Shown here piece after piece: positions 24,768 through 32,307 of a stretch of 32,435 bases of DNA. The position numbers were made by a program, and so were the translations under genes. Positions within the stretch are counted from its first letter, which is position 1; each line of letters starts with the position of its first letter. The notes under the pieces are model-generated. The model made no database searches and was not told where the DNA came from. It was given only the letters and a program-made list of their open reading frames with translations. Origin of the DNA: Pseudaeromonas sp041911695 (lineage in GTDB: Bacteria; Pseudomonadota; Gammaproteobacteria; Enterobacterales; Aeromonadaceae). The DNA is taken from positions 1 to 32,435 of the forward strand of contig JAYROM010000176.1 of the NCBI GenBank assembly GCA_041911695.1. The letters are read 5' to 3'.

Positions 24768-24809
24768 TTCTCGCTTCTCGCTTCTCGCTTCTCGCTTCTC
24801 GCTTCTCGC
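24768..24809. repeat. Six perfect tandem copies of heptamer TTCTCGC
   Basis: TTCTCGC is repeated six times without a mismatch (42 nt), followed by a degenerate copy TCTCAGC that includes the viaA stop codon (24812-24814). On the viaA strand the unit reads GCGAGAA and lies in the 3' untranslated region between the stop and the terminator. Copy number could vary by slippage without changing the protein. Confidence 0.95.
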
Positions 24810-24811
24810 TC

Positions 24812-26251
24812 TCAGCGCAACTTACGCAGCAGCCGGCCACGCAGGCCGGTATCGAACATCCACACTTCATCGAAGATCTTCATCAGTGCGGGTTTGCCGT
24901 GGCGTGACAGGCAAATAGCGTGGAAGCGATTGCCGTGCTGTTTCAGGTCCTGCACCTGAGCCAGCAGCGGGGTTGGCAGGCGTTGAGCAATAAAGTCAGA
25001 CAAGACGATGGCATCCGCTTCATGGAAGTCGCGCTGTTGCATGTCATCCAGCACGCTGCCCATGCACGGCGCCAGATCGGTACCGCCATGAAAGCTCGAA
25101 CCAAGAAACTGCACCGCTTCCTGCAGACCGGTCGGGCCGGTGACCGCATAGCTGACCACATCGGTGGAGAACAGCTTGATGATGCAGTGCCGCCCTTCGG
25201 CGAGCGCAATCTGCAGCAGGGCAAAACAGAACCCCTTGGCTGCCTGCTCCGGGTAACCACTCATCGAGCCGGAGGTATCGATACAGACGATAAAGGGCCC
25301 TTTCGGCTGTGGCGTGATGCCTTGACTCGGCTGATCGACCAGTTCGGTGACCTGCGTCGGCTGAACCCCCATAAAGTGGTAGTTGAGTAACCGACGTTCA
25401 GCAAATTGACGGTAGAACTGGGTTTCCAGCTCCGGGCTGGTCAGAAGTAGGGTTTCTGAAGGCAGCAGGTGGTTCAAGGCATTGCTGTGGTGCACGCCGA
25501 CCAGATCGTCGGGGACTTGATCCAGCGGTTTGTGCTCGGTGACGGCCATTGGCACCGGGGTCAACTGGCCGGTGACCGCAGTATCGCCGGCCCGTGCGCG
25601 GCCGAGCTGTTCGGCAATTTGCCGCAGTTGCGGGTTGCGCAGTAAAAAGCGCGCATAGTAGTGCAACCGCTGACTGTCGGCGGGTAACAGCCGGGTGGCG
25701 GTCAGATCCCAGAGCTGGCCGGGATGATCCGGGTTCAGGGTCTCCTCCACGGTGCCGGCATCGCGGATGCGCGACTCGAGCTCCTGCAACATGCGGTCAC
25801 GCTCTTCATCGGCCAGCGCAATCTCCAGCGACATCAGTCGGCTGAGCATATCCTCGCGCCATTTATCGAGAAACAACTGCTTGTGCAGATGCGGGTTGGA
25901 CGCCTGTAGTTGCTCAAGCAGATGACAGGCCGCGTCATAAAACGGGCTGTTGCTCAGGGCACTGAGCAAGCGCGGCGTTGCATCGTGAAATTGGTGGGCG
26001 GGCAGTTGTTTGAATGACTGATAGGCCAGGAACTCCTGCTCCAGCGCATCGGGTACCGGCTGGTGGCCAATCTGGCTACTCAGGCCACGTTGCCATTCGC
26101 TGAGTTGCGCACGCACCTTGTCTTCAAGGCCGGGCTTCTTGCGTAAAAAACCGATGATATGCGGTGAGGCAATCACACTGCCCACCATGTCACGTAACAG
26201 TTCGGCATCGCTGAACGACAGCAGCGCCGACAGCGTGCTGATATCGATCAT
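24812..26251 (-). CDS. viaA: VWA-domain protein ViaA
   Basis: ViaA is the von Willebrand factor A partner of the AAA+ ATPase RavA; in E. coli the pair is linked to respiratory complexes and aminoglycoside sensitivity. From ATG 26251 it has 479 residues (E. coli 483). The N-terminal half is helical; the VWA domain begins at GPFIVCIDTSGSM with the metal-site DxSxS at 325-329, followed by GGTDLAPCM and IVLSDFIAQRLP. The C-terminal MFDTGLRGRLLRKLR resembles the E. coli end. The start shares ATGA with the ravA stop; a GTG- or ATG-like extension upstream lies inside ravA and is not needed. Confidence 0.96.
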   Translation of the reverse strand: MIDISTLSALLSFSDAELLRDMVGSVIASPHIIGFLRKKPGLEDKVRAQLSEWQRGLSSQIGHQPVPDALEQEFLAYQSFKQLPAHQFHDATPRLLSALSNSPFYDAACHLLEQLQASNPHLHKQLFLDKWREDMLSRLMSLEIALADEERDRMLQELESRIRDAGTVEETLNPDHPGQLWDLTATRLLPADSQRLHYYARFLLRNPQLRQIAEQLGRARAGDTAVTGQLTPVPMAVTEHKPLDQVPDDLVGVHHSNALNHLLPSETLLLTSPELETQFYRQFAERRLLNYHFMGVQPTQVTELVDQPSQGITPQPKGPFIVCIDTSGSMSGYPEQAAKGFCFALLQIALAEGRHCIIKLFSTDVVSYAVTGPTGLQEAVQFLGSSFHGGTDLAPCMGSVLDDMQQRDFHEADAIVLSDFIAQRLPTPLLAQVQDLKQHGNRFHAICLSRHGKPALMKIFDEVWMFDTGLRGRLLRKLR

Positions 26252-27888
26252 GGCTTGCTTCCTTTGCCAGCAAATTGCTGCAGGTGGGCCAGTGCCCCGC
26301 GCGCCTCCTGCCACTGGGCCAGCAGGGCGCGTTCGCGTTCGGCCAGATGCAGCAGGCTCTCTTCAATCTGCAGCAGCCAGCCGGCATCCAGAAACAGATG
26401 CGGGCAGTGTCCGGCAAAGCGCTGGCGCTGGCGTTGGATGTCGCGACGCAGGCCGTCGAGGGTCTGTTCATGGCCGGTCAGCGACTCCTCCCAGCGCTGT
26501 AATTGCCAGGCGGCAATTCCTTCTGGTCGCAACACCGCGACCGGTACCGGCCGGTGCGCCGGATCGCGCACGATCAGGCGCTGGTTCTGATCGACATCCA
26601 GCTCCAGCGGGGTGGCGCGGTTATCTTCATGCAGACGCACCGGCACCGGGCCGCCTTTTCGCAGCCCCTGCAACAGATCGCTTCGGCTGATCTCGGCATG
26701 GCGGGTTTCGCGCTCCGGTTGCTGCGGATCGAGTTGGCAGACGGTCAGGAATAGCAGGCGATAGCGGGGCTGGCGCGGGTCGAGGCCCGATTGACGAAAA
26801 TCGATCTGCCAGGCGCCACTTGGCCGTTTAAACAGCGGATTCTGATGTGGCACCAGGCGGCAACCCAGTTCCCGTACCACCTCCTGCTGGAAGGCCAGCA
26901 GCGCTTGCGCCTGTTGTTGTAATGCAAACAGCAAGCGCTCCTGCTCATAGGCCTGCCGACAGGCGTAATCCTGCAACAGCTGGTGGATCTGCTCACGGGC
27001 ATGTAGATCGTGCCACAGGCAGTCCTTAAGCAGCAGCAGGTCGAGCGGTACCATCCGTTCGCGGCCATTGAAGAAAGCGCTGGCCTGGAGCAGACGCAAC
27101 GCCTTCTTCCATCGACGGTCGGAGACATACAAGGATTGGGGATGTTGGCTGTCGGGCTCGGCATTCAGGGTGGCCAGTTGTTCACGCAATTGGAACAGGG
27201 CGTTGAACAGGCCATCGTCGAGCGGTACGCGACCAAGTTGACTTTGCCAGGCGACATATTCGTCATCGTTGATCTTGAGCGCTTCGGGGACCGGGTCCTT
27301 GTTGCCCTCTTGCTGACCGACCAACATGGCGCGAAAGTTTTGCTTGTCCTGGATGCGGTCCAGCCATAGGCGCAGCAGCATGCGGTCATACAGGGCTTCC
27401 AGCCCGCTCTGGCTTTCCGGCAGTTCGTTGGAGGCGGTGATCAGCACACGCATCGGTACCGCGATTTCGCGTTCGCCGTTACGAAAACGCCGCTCGTTGA
27501 TCACGGTGAGCAGGGTGTTGAGAATCGCCGGGCCGGCTTTCCAGATCTCATCCAGAAAGACCACCTCAGCATCCGGCAGGTAGCCATCGGTCAGACGCAG
27601 GTAACGGCCTTCATCTTTCAATGCTTGAATGGAGAGCGGACCAAACACCTCTTCCGGGGTGGAAAAGCGGGTCATCAGGTATTCGAAGGTGCGACTGTCA
27701 TGGAAGGCACAAATCAGTCGGCGGGCAATCAAGCTCTTGGCGATACCGGGCGGGCCGAGCATAAACACGCTCTCGCCAGTCAGGGCGGCGAGCAGACAGA
27801 TGCGTACCGTATCCTTACGTTCATACAAGCCTTGCGCCAGGGCATCAATCAGTCGGCTGATCCGATCCTGTAGTCGTGGTTCTGTCAT
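26248..27888 (-). CDS. ravA: MoxR-family AAA+ ATPase RavA
   Basis: RavA is a hexameric MoxR-type AAA+ ATPase; in E. coli it binds the inducible lysine decarboxylase LdcI and works with ViaA. From ATG 27888 it has 546 residues (E. coli 498, so somewhat long in the C-terminal half). Walker A GPPGIAKS is at 45-52, Walker B FLDE at 111-114, and AFHDSRTFEYLMTRFSTPEEVFGPLS and ASNELPE (sensor 1) match RavA closely. The C-terminal part includes the LARA-like and triple-helix regions and diverges. ATG 27888 has GGAAG 8 nt upstream; ATG 27903 is an in-frame alternative without an SD. It is divergent from holD across a CRP-type site. Confidence 0.95.
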   Translation of the reverse strand: MTEPRLQDRISRLIDALAQGLYERKDTVRICLLAALTGESVFMLGPPGIAKSLIARRLICAFHDSRTFEYLMTRFSTPEEVFGPLSIQALKDEGRYLRLTDGYLPDAEVVFLDEIWKAGPAILNTLLTVINERRFRNGEREIAVPMRVLITASNELPESQSGLEALYDRMLLRLWLDRIQDKQNFRAMLVGQQEGNKDPVPEALKINDDEYVAWQSQLGRVPLDDGLFNALFQLREQLATLNAEPDSQHPQSLYVSDRRWKKALRLLQASAFFNGRERMVPLDLLLLKDCLWHDLHAREQIHQLLQDYACRQAYEQERLLFALQQQAQALLAFQQEVVRELGCRLVPHQNPLFKRPSGAWQIDFRQSGLDPRQPRYRLLFLTVCQLDPQQPERETRHAEISRSDLLQGLRKGGPVPVRLHEDNRATPLELDVDQNQRLIVRDPAHRPVPVAVLRPEGIAAWQLQRWEESLTGHEQTLDGLRRDIQRQRQRFAGHCPHLFLDAGWLLQIEESLLHLAERERALLAQWQEARGALAHLQQFAGKGSKP

Positions 27889-27965
27889 GCCATCAGCTTC
27901 CATTAGTCATGGGAAGGGCCCGCTCTCCCTGATGGATCAGACAGCGGGGATATAGGCTTAATTGT

Positions 27966-27981
27966 TGTGATTGCCTTCACA
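27966..27981. promoter_or_regulatory. Consensus CRP-type site between ravA and holD
   Basis: TGTGA-TTGCCT-TCACA matches the CRP core at all 10 conserved positions; the flanking T and A extend the dyad to TTGTGA/TCACAA. It lies 78 nt before the ravA ATG. A weak ravA -10 (TATATC, 27954-27949 on the - strand) would place the site centre near -31, overlapping the -35 box; relative to the predicted holD start it is near -100. Confidence 0.72.
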
Positions 27982-28058
27982 AACGCAAGCACAACCTGCA
28001 TCCAGATTGACCCAGCGCAGTCATGCACGGCCAAGGCGGCGCAAGCGAGACCGTAACC

Positions 28059-28067
28059 TGCTACAAT
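28059..28067 (+). promoter_or_regulatory. Extended -10 promoter of holD-rimI
   Basis: TGCTACAAT has the extended -10 TGn motif plus TACAAT (5/6). No good -35 is seen, as is common for extended -10 promoters. The start is near 28074. The leader contains a small hairpin CCCTC-TCGCT-GAGGG (28092-28106) before the AAGGAG SD. Confidence 0.6.
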
Positions 28068-28119
28068 GTCAGCCATTTTTAATGCGACACCCCCTCTCGC
28101 TGAGGGACAAGGAGCACTC

Positions 28120-28515
28120 ATGCTGGAGCCAAGACGCCTGCAGATGCTGGCGGCGATGGGACTGACCACCTGGCAACTGCGTAAACCGGATTGCCTGCCC
28201 TGGCAAGGGGGTGATCCGGCCATCGATGCCAGCGCGTACCCGGAGGCCTCCACCAGTGCGCCCACCGCTGTGCTGGCGCAGCCTTGTCTCGGGGTCGAGG
28301 GGGCAGCGCCGGCCTGGCTGGCCGATCTGCAGCAGCTGCTGGCTGGGGTGGGGGTGCGGGTGGACAGTGGCGCCCCACAACCCGGTTGGGGGCGCTTGCT
28401 GATGCAGCCGCCGTCCCGCGACAGTGCCCCGTGGCCGGGGGTTGATCTTCCCGGCTATGCGGGCAAGCGCGCCGTATGGCAGGCATTGTGCGCCAGCGGG
28501 TGGCTGCATGATTGA
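28120..28515 (+). CDS. holD: DNA polymerase III psi subunit HolD
   Basis: HolD links the chi subunit and single-strand binding protein (SSB) to the clamp loader of the replicative polymerase. It has 131 residues (E. coli 137). The family diverges fast; identification rests on the N-terminal RRLQMLAAMGLTTWQLRKP, which parallels the E. coli QLQQLGITQWSLRRP segment that binds the clamp loader and chi, on a C-terminal AVWQALCASGW, and on the holD-rimI order. ATG 28120 has AAGGAG at ideal spacing. It overlaps rimI by 8 nt. Confidence 0.9.
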   Translation: MLEPRRLQMLAAMGLTTWQLRKPDCLPWQGGDPAIDASAYPEASTSAPTAVLAQPCLGVEGAAPAWLADLQQLLAGVGVRVDSGAPQPGWGRLLMQPPSRDSAPWPGVDLPGYAGKRAVWQALCASGWLHD

Positions 28516-28984
28516 GTGTCGACCATTAAGCCCAGCGGATGTGCCCGCCATGCTGGAGATAGAGCAGGTCGCGCATGTCCATCCCTGGTCGGCCGCGCTG
28601 CTGGCCGACAGCTTTGGTGAACGCTATCTGGCGGTCGGGCTATGGCAGATAGCGCCGGATCAGGACGCCGTGCTGCAAGGCTTCTATATCGCGGATGGCT
28701 TGTTGGATGAGAGTACGCTGCACAATATTTGCGTGCATCCACGGGGTCAGGGGCAGGGCTGGGGGCGCCAGCTGCTGGAGGATTACCTGCAACGTTCGGC
28801 GTTGCGCGGTAGTCAGCAGTGGTGGCTGGAGGTGCGGGCCAGCAATACCCGTGCCCGGCAGCTCTATGAGCGCGCCGGTTATCAGCAGGTCGGGCTGCGT
28901 CGTGGCTACTATCGTCAGGGCGATGGCCGTAGCGAGGATGCCTGTGTCATGCAACGCCTATCCAGTGCGGATCCGCTGGTATGA
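28508..28984 (+). CDS. rimI: Ribosomal protein S18 N-acetyltransferase RimI
   Basis: RimI is a GNAT-family enzyme that acetylates the N-terminal alanine of ribosomal protein S18. It has 158 residues (E. coli 148). MLEIEQVAHVHPWS near the N terminus and the acetyl-CoA motif NICVHPRGQGQGWGRQLLE are typical, as is LEVRASNTRARQLYERAGYQQVGLRRGYY. ATG 28508 is the first codon of the conserved sequence and lies within the end of holD, as in E. coli. Its stop overlaps the next gene by 4 nt. Confidence 0.95.
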   Translation: MIECRPLSPADVPAMLEIEQVAHVHPWSAALLADSFGERYLAVGLWQIAPDQDAVLQGFYIADGLLDESTLHNICVHPRGQGQGWGRQLLEDYLQRSALRGSQQWWLEVRASNTRARQLYERAGYQQVGLRRGYYRQGDGRSEDACVMQRLSSADPLV

Positions 28985-29850
28985 GAGCCGCGTGGCTACC
29001 CTGGCTGTGCTGGATCGCCACGGCCCCGGCGGCGGTTTATAAATATGTCGATGCCGGCGGCATCGTCAGTTATACCGACGACAAGACCCTGGCGGCCCCC
29101 TACGGTGGGCAGGAGCTGGAGTATCTGGATCCGGATCCCGACAAGGTCAAGCTGCGCTACAGTCCGAACGGCAACCTCTACATCATCAATGAGCTGTATG
29201 GGCCGGTCACGGTTACCCTGCTGTTCAGTACCCATGACGGCTTGAGCCTGAGTCGACCACTGGATGAACCGCTGGTTATTCCTGAGCGCAGCGAACAGTT
29301 TGTGGCCACCCTACACTACCAGGGCAATGCCCCGTTGCAGATCCGCCATCAATTTGTCATGGGTGCTCCATCGCGGCAGACCGATGGCCAGTTGCGGGTG
29401 CCGTTTCGTGGTCGCTTCCGCGTGTCACAGGGGTTTGAAGGGCGGTTTAGCCACCATCTGCCGGGCAATCGTTATGCACTGGATGTGCCGATGCCGGAGG
29501 GGACACCAGTGCTGGCCGCGCAGGATGGGGTGGTGGTCGATCTGCGCATGGGCTTTCGCGGATCGAGCCTGGATCCGGCAGCGCGGGCGCGCACCAACTA
29601 TATCCGCCTGCTACATGCGGATGGCAGCATGACGGTGTATGCCCACCTGCGCACCGATTCGGCGCGGGTGGCGGCCGGGCAACCGGTGCGTGCTGGTGAG
29701 ATGATCGCCGAATCCGGCAATACCGGCTATAGCACGGCCCCCCATCTGCACTTCGCGCTACAACGCAATGACGGCCAGCGTCTGGTGTCGATACCTTTCC
29801 GTCTGAACGGCCGCGAACCGCAGCAAGGTGACTGGTTGTCTGATCAGTGA
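28981..29850 (+). CDS. M23-family peptidase-like exported protein with DUF4124-like N terminus
   Basis: A 289-residue protein with a probable signal peptide (about 1-17, ending ATAPAA), then VYKYVDAGGIVSYTD, the DUF4124-type segment often found in envelope proteins, a middle beta-rich part and a C-terminal LytM/M23 fold (about 140-285). M23 enzymes cut peptidoglycan cross-links or activate amidases. The zinc-site motif H222 (YAHL) and H255-L-H257 are present, as is D168, but the first ligand of HxxxD is R164 (RYALD). Activity is therefore doubtful; it may be an amidase activator, like the degenerate EnvC and NlpD. The ATG at 28981 overlaps the rimI stop, so it is probably co-transcribed. Confidence 0.88.
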   Translation: MRAAWLPWLCWIATAPAAVYKYVDAGGIVSYTDDKTLAAPYGGQELEYLDPDPDKVKLRYSPNGNLYIINELYGPVTVTLLFSTHDGLSLSRPLDEPLVIPERSEQFVATLHYQGNAPLQIRHQFVMGAPSRQTDGQLRVPFRGRFRVSQGFEGRFSHHLPGNRYALDVPMPEGTPVLAAQDGVVVDLRMGFRGSSLDPAARARTNYIRLLHADGSMTVYAHLRTDSARVAAGQPVRAGEMIAESGNTGYSTAPHLHFALQRNDGQRLVSIPFRLNGREPQQGDWLSDQ

Positions 29851-29957
29851 CTTAACGCGATTAACCCGCCGCAGCTATCACTTTTAAGCCAAAAGGCTAA
29901 CACCTGTACGCCAAAATATGGGATTCTTGCGCGCCTTGCCCGTCCTGACGGGATTAT

Positions 29958-29968
29958 TGGTCGTACAA
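29958..29968. promoter_or_regulatory. FadR-like box upstream of the acyl-CoA synthetase gene
   Basis: The - strand reads TTGTACGACCA, one mismatch from the TGGTACGACCA core found in E. coli fadBA-type FadR sites as I recall them. It lies 26 nt before ATG 29995, where a repressor could block transcription. No clear promoter was found; a GATTAT -10-like hexamer lies at 29952-29957, adjacent to the box. The remaining gap has small hairpins (CCCGT/ACGGG at 29939-29951). Confidence 0.42.
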
Positions 29969-29994
29969 CTGTTAACTGACAGGTTTTTTGTTAA

Positions 29995-31785
29995 ATGAAT
30001 GAGCTGCACCTGGTTCGCGTTTTCCGTAAACGTGTCGAAGGACTGAAAAACAAGCCGGCCTTACGTGTCCAGCAGGATGGACAATGGCGGGATATCAGCT
30101 GGCAGGCCGTTGGCCGCAGCATGGATTATGTGGCGCAGGCGTTGATTCGTCTTGGCCATCAGTCCCAGCAGATGGTGGGGATCTTTGCGCGCAATATGCC
30201 AGAGTGGACCCAGGCTGATCTGGGTATCTTGGCCGCGCGCGGCGTGGTGGTGCCGATCTATGCCACCAATACGCTGGAGCAGACCCGCTATATCGTGCGC
30301 GACGCCGGGATTCGTATCCTGTTTGTCGGCGAACAGCCGCAGTTTGATCTGGCGCGCCGCCTGCTCGACGATGGCGAGATTGACCATATTGTCTGTTTTG
30401 AACCGGCGACCAACCTGCGTGGCTGTGAACGGGCGATGACCTTTGCGCAACTGCTGGCCTACGGTAACCATGAGGCGTCGGCCACGGCGTTGCAGCAGCG
30501 CGCGGCGCAATACCGGATGGATGATCTGTTGACCCTGGTCTACACCTCGGGCACCACCGGTGAGCCCAAAGGGGTGATGGTTGACTACGACAACCTGGCC
30601 GCTGTGCTGGTGATGCATGACCAGCGGGTCACCGTTGGTCACGATGATGTGTCGTTGGCCCTGTTGCCGCTTAGCCATGTCTATGAGCGTTACTGGAGCT
30701 ACTATGTGCTGTATCGCGGGGCGGTCAACGTCTATATCCGCGATCCACAGGCGGTGATGTCGATCCTGGCCGATGTGCGGCCGACCTTGATGTGTGCGGT
30801 GCCGCGTGTCTATGAAAAGGCCTACACCATCATTCATGGCAAGGCCGACAATGCGCCATGGCCGCGCCGCAAGATCTTCTACTGGTGCCGCGAGGTCGGT
30901 CTGCGCATGCTGGAGACTCGTCAATCCGGTGAACAGCCAAGCCTGTGGCTGCGTCTGCAGCACAAGATTGCCGACAAGTTGTTGTTCTCCACACTGCGCA
31001 ACCGCTTCGGTGGCCGCGTGCGTTTCCTGCCGGTGGGTGGCGCGCGCTTGTCCGATGAGATCAACCAGTTCTTCAATGCCGCTGGACTGAATATCAAGTG
31101 TGGCTACGGCTTGACCGAGACCTGTGCCACCGTCTCTTGTCCGACCGAGGATGATCTGGCGATTGGTACTATTGGCACCCCGCTGGATGGTCTGTCGATT
31201 CGTCTCGGCGAGGATGGCGAGATCCTGGTCAAGGGGCCGACCGTGATGCGCGGCTACTACAACAAGCCGGAGGAGACCGCCAAGGTGTTTACCGAGGATG
31301 GCTTCTTCCGTACCGGCGATGCCGGTCGTCTGGATACCCGCGGCCGCCTGCTGTTTACTGAACGCCTGAAGGAGTTGATGAAAACCTCCAATGGCAAGTA
31401 TGTCGCACCGCAGGTGGTGGAAGGGGCGCTGGCGACCGATCCGCTGATCGAGCAGGTGGCCGTGGTGGCTGATGCCCGTCATTTTGTGGCGGCGTTGATT
31501 GTGCCCTGTGCCAACGGGCTGGAAGAGTTGGCGCGCTCACTGGGGATTCCATACCAGAATCCGGCTGAGTTGCTGCGGCACAGTCAGGTAATGGCCTGCT
31601 TCGAGGCGCGCATCAATAGCCTGCAACAGCATCTGGCCAAGTGGGAACAGGTGAAGAAGTTTACCCTGCTGCCGCGTCCGTTCTCGATGGAGCAGGGGGA
31701 GTTGACCCCAACGCTGAAATTGCGCCGCAAAGCGATTGAACAGGCATTCGGTGCCGAGATAGAGGCGATGTATCGCGCGGGCTAA
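29995..31785 (+). CDS. Long-chain fatty acid-CoA ligase (AMP-forming)
   Basis: An adenylate-forming enzyme that activates fatty acids to acyl-CoA via an acyl-AMP intermediate, probably at the inner membrane. It has 596 residues, longer than E. coli FadD (561) and closer to the FAA1/FadD15-type branch. The P-loop YTSGTTGEPKG lies at 183-193, followed by LPLSHVYERYWSYY, the AMP-binding GYGLTETCA, the hinge FRTGDAGRLD and KELMKTSNGKYVAPQVVE with the conserved C-terminal lysine region. ATG 29995 is the first codon of the conserved sequence; the SD is weak. It is a single-gene unit with a FadR-like box upstream and a strong terminator downstream. Substrate chain length cannot be read from the sequence. 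Confidence 0.93.
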   Translation: MNELHLVRVFRKRVEGLKNKPALRVQQDGQWRDISWQAVGRSMDYVAQALIRLGHQSQQMVGIFARNMPEWTQADLGILAARGVVVPIYATNTLEQTRYIVRDAGIRILFVGEQPQFDLARRLLDDGEIDHIVCFEPATNLRGCERAMTFAQLLAYGNHEASATALQQRAAQYRMDDLLTLVYTSGTTGEPKGVMVDYDNLAAVLVMHDQRVTVGHDDVSLALLPLSHVYERYWSYYVLYRGAVNVYIRDPQAVMSILADVRPTLMCAVPRVYEKAYTIIHGKADNAPWPRRKIFYWCREVGLRMLETRQSGEQPSLWLRLQHKIADKLLFSTLRNRFGGRVRFLPVGGARLSDEINQFFNAAGLNIKCGYGLTETCATVSCPTEDDLAIGTIGTPLDGLSIRLGEDGEILVKGPTVMRGYYNKPEETAKVFTEDGFFRTGDAGRLDTRGRLLFTERLKELMKTSNGKYVAPQVVEGALATDPLIEQVAVVADARHFVAALIVPCANGLEELARSLGIPYQNPAELLRHSQVMACFEARINSLQQHLAKWEQVKKFTLLPRPFSMEQGELTPTLKLRRKAIEQAFGAEIEAMYRAG

Positions 31786-31813
31786 TGCGCGGGCGTACTC
31801 AGCAGGATGTGCA

Positions 31814-31850
31814 CACGGCCGGTGCCTTTGTCACCGGCCGTGCTATTTTT
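31814..31850 (+). terminator. Terminator of the acyl-CoA synthetase gene
   Basis: CACGGCCGGTG (31814-31824) pairs perfectly with CACCGGCCGTG (31832-31842) over a 7-nt loop, followed by CTATTTTT. Confidence 0.94.
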
Positions 31851-32307
31851 AGCAAGGTGTTACGACAGGGGGCTGACGCTGGCGCGGGCCGACGGTTTGC
31901 CCTTGCGACAAGTAAGGGCTTGTTGGGGTGGTGCCTCCGGTTTTTATTGCCGGGATGCCATCTCGCGGCGCAGATGCCCCAATCAAGACCAATTTCTTCT
32001 AGCTAAGTCGTTTACACGCGTTTTTTTTCAGGCACATACCGGCTACAGTGTTAGACCCGTCCAAGGGCGTACCTGCAGTGACCCCTCCTGGCAACGGGTT
32101 TATCTGTTCTTTGCGCGCGTCATGCTGTGGTGGTGCGTGCAGCGCGAACAGGACTGGTCAGGTGTCAGTGGACCGGGAAATAGGAGATAATTTCCGGCCG
32201 ACTGACCTGTAGACGTTGGCAGGGCTGACCTGACACGGCACCTGCGGCGACGGTCTGGTGTGTGACATACCGGGGTCGCGATCCTAAACCAATATCAGGG
32301 AATAGAC
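31851..32307. other. Gene-free stretch upstream of pntA
   Basis: No ORF here has an SD plus family-like sequence; a 127-codon + frame (31807-32190) starts inside the terminator stem and is not believed. A hairpin GCCCTT/AAGGGC (31899-31919) and an 8-nt T run at 32022-32029 are visible. CTGACCTG occurs twice (around 32200 and 32227), and TCAGGTGTCAG near 32158 is its partial reverse complement. A GATAAT (32186-32191) could be a -10 but lacks a good -35. The region should hold the pntAB promoter and may hold a small RNA. Confidence 0.5.

Noticed and set aside
30061..31482. A 473-codon - strand frame across the acyl-CoA synthetase gene
   Set aside because: It mirrors codon bias of the + strand gene, has no domain and no SD. 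The same applies to long - strand frames over rsmH, mraY and murD.
31807..32190. A 127-codon frame between the acyl-CoA synthetase and pntA
   Set aside because: It starts within a terminator stem, has no SD, and its product is rich in Cys, Arg and Trp without family-like features.
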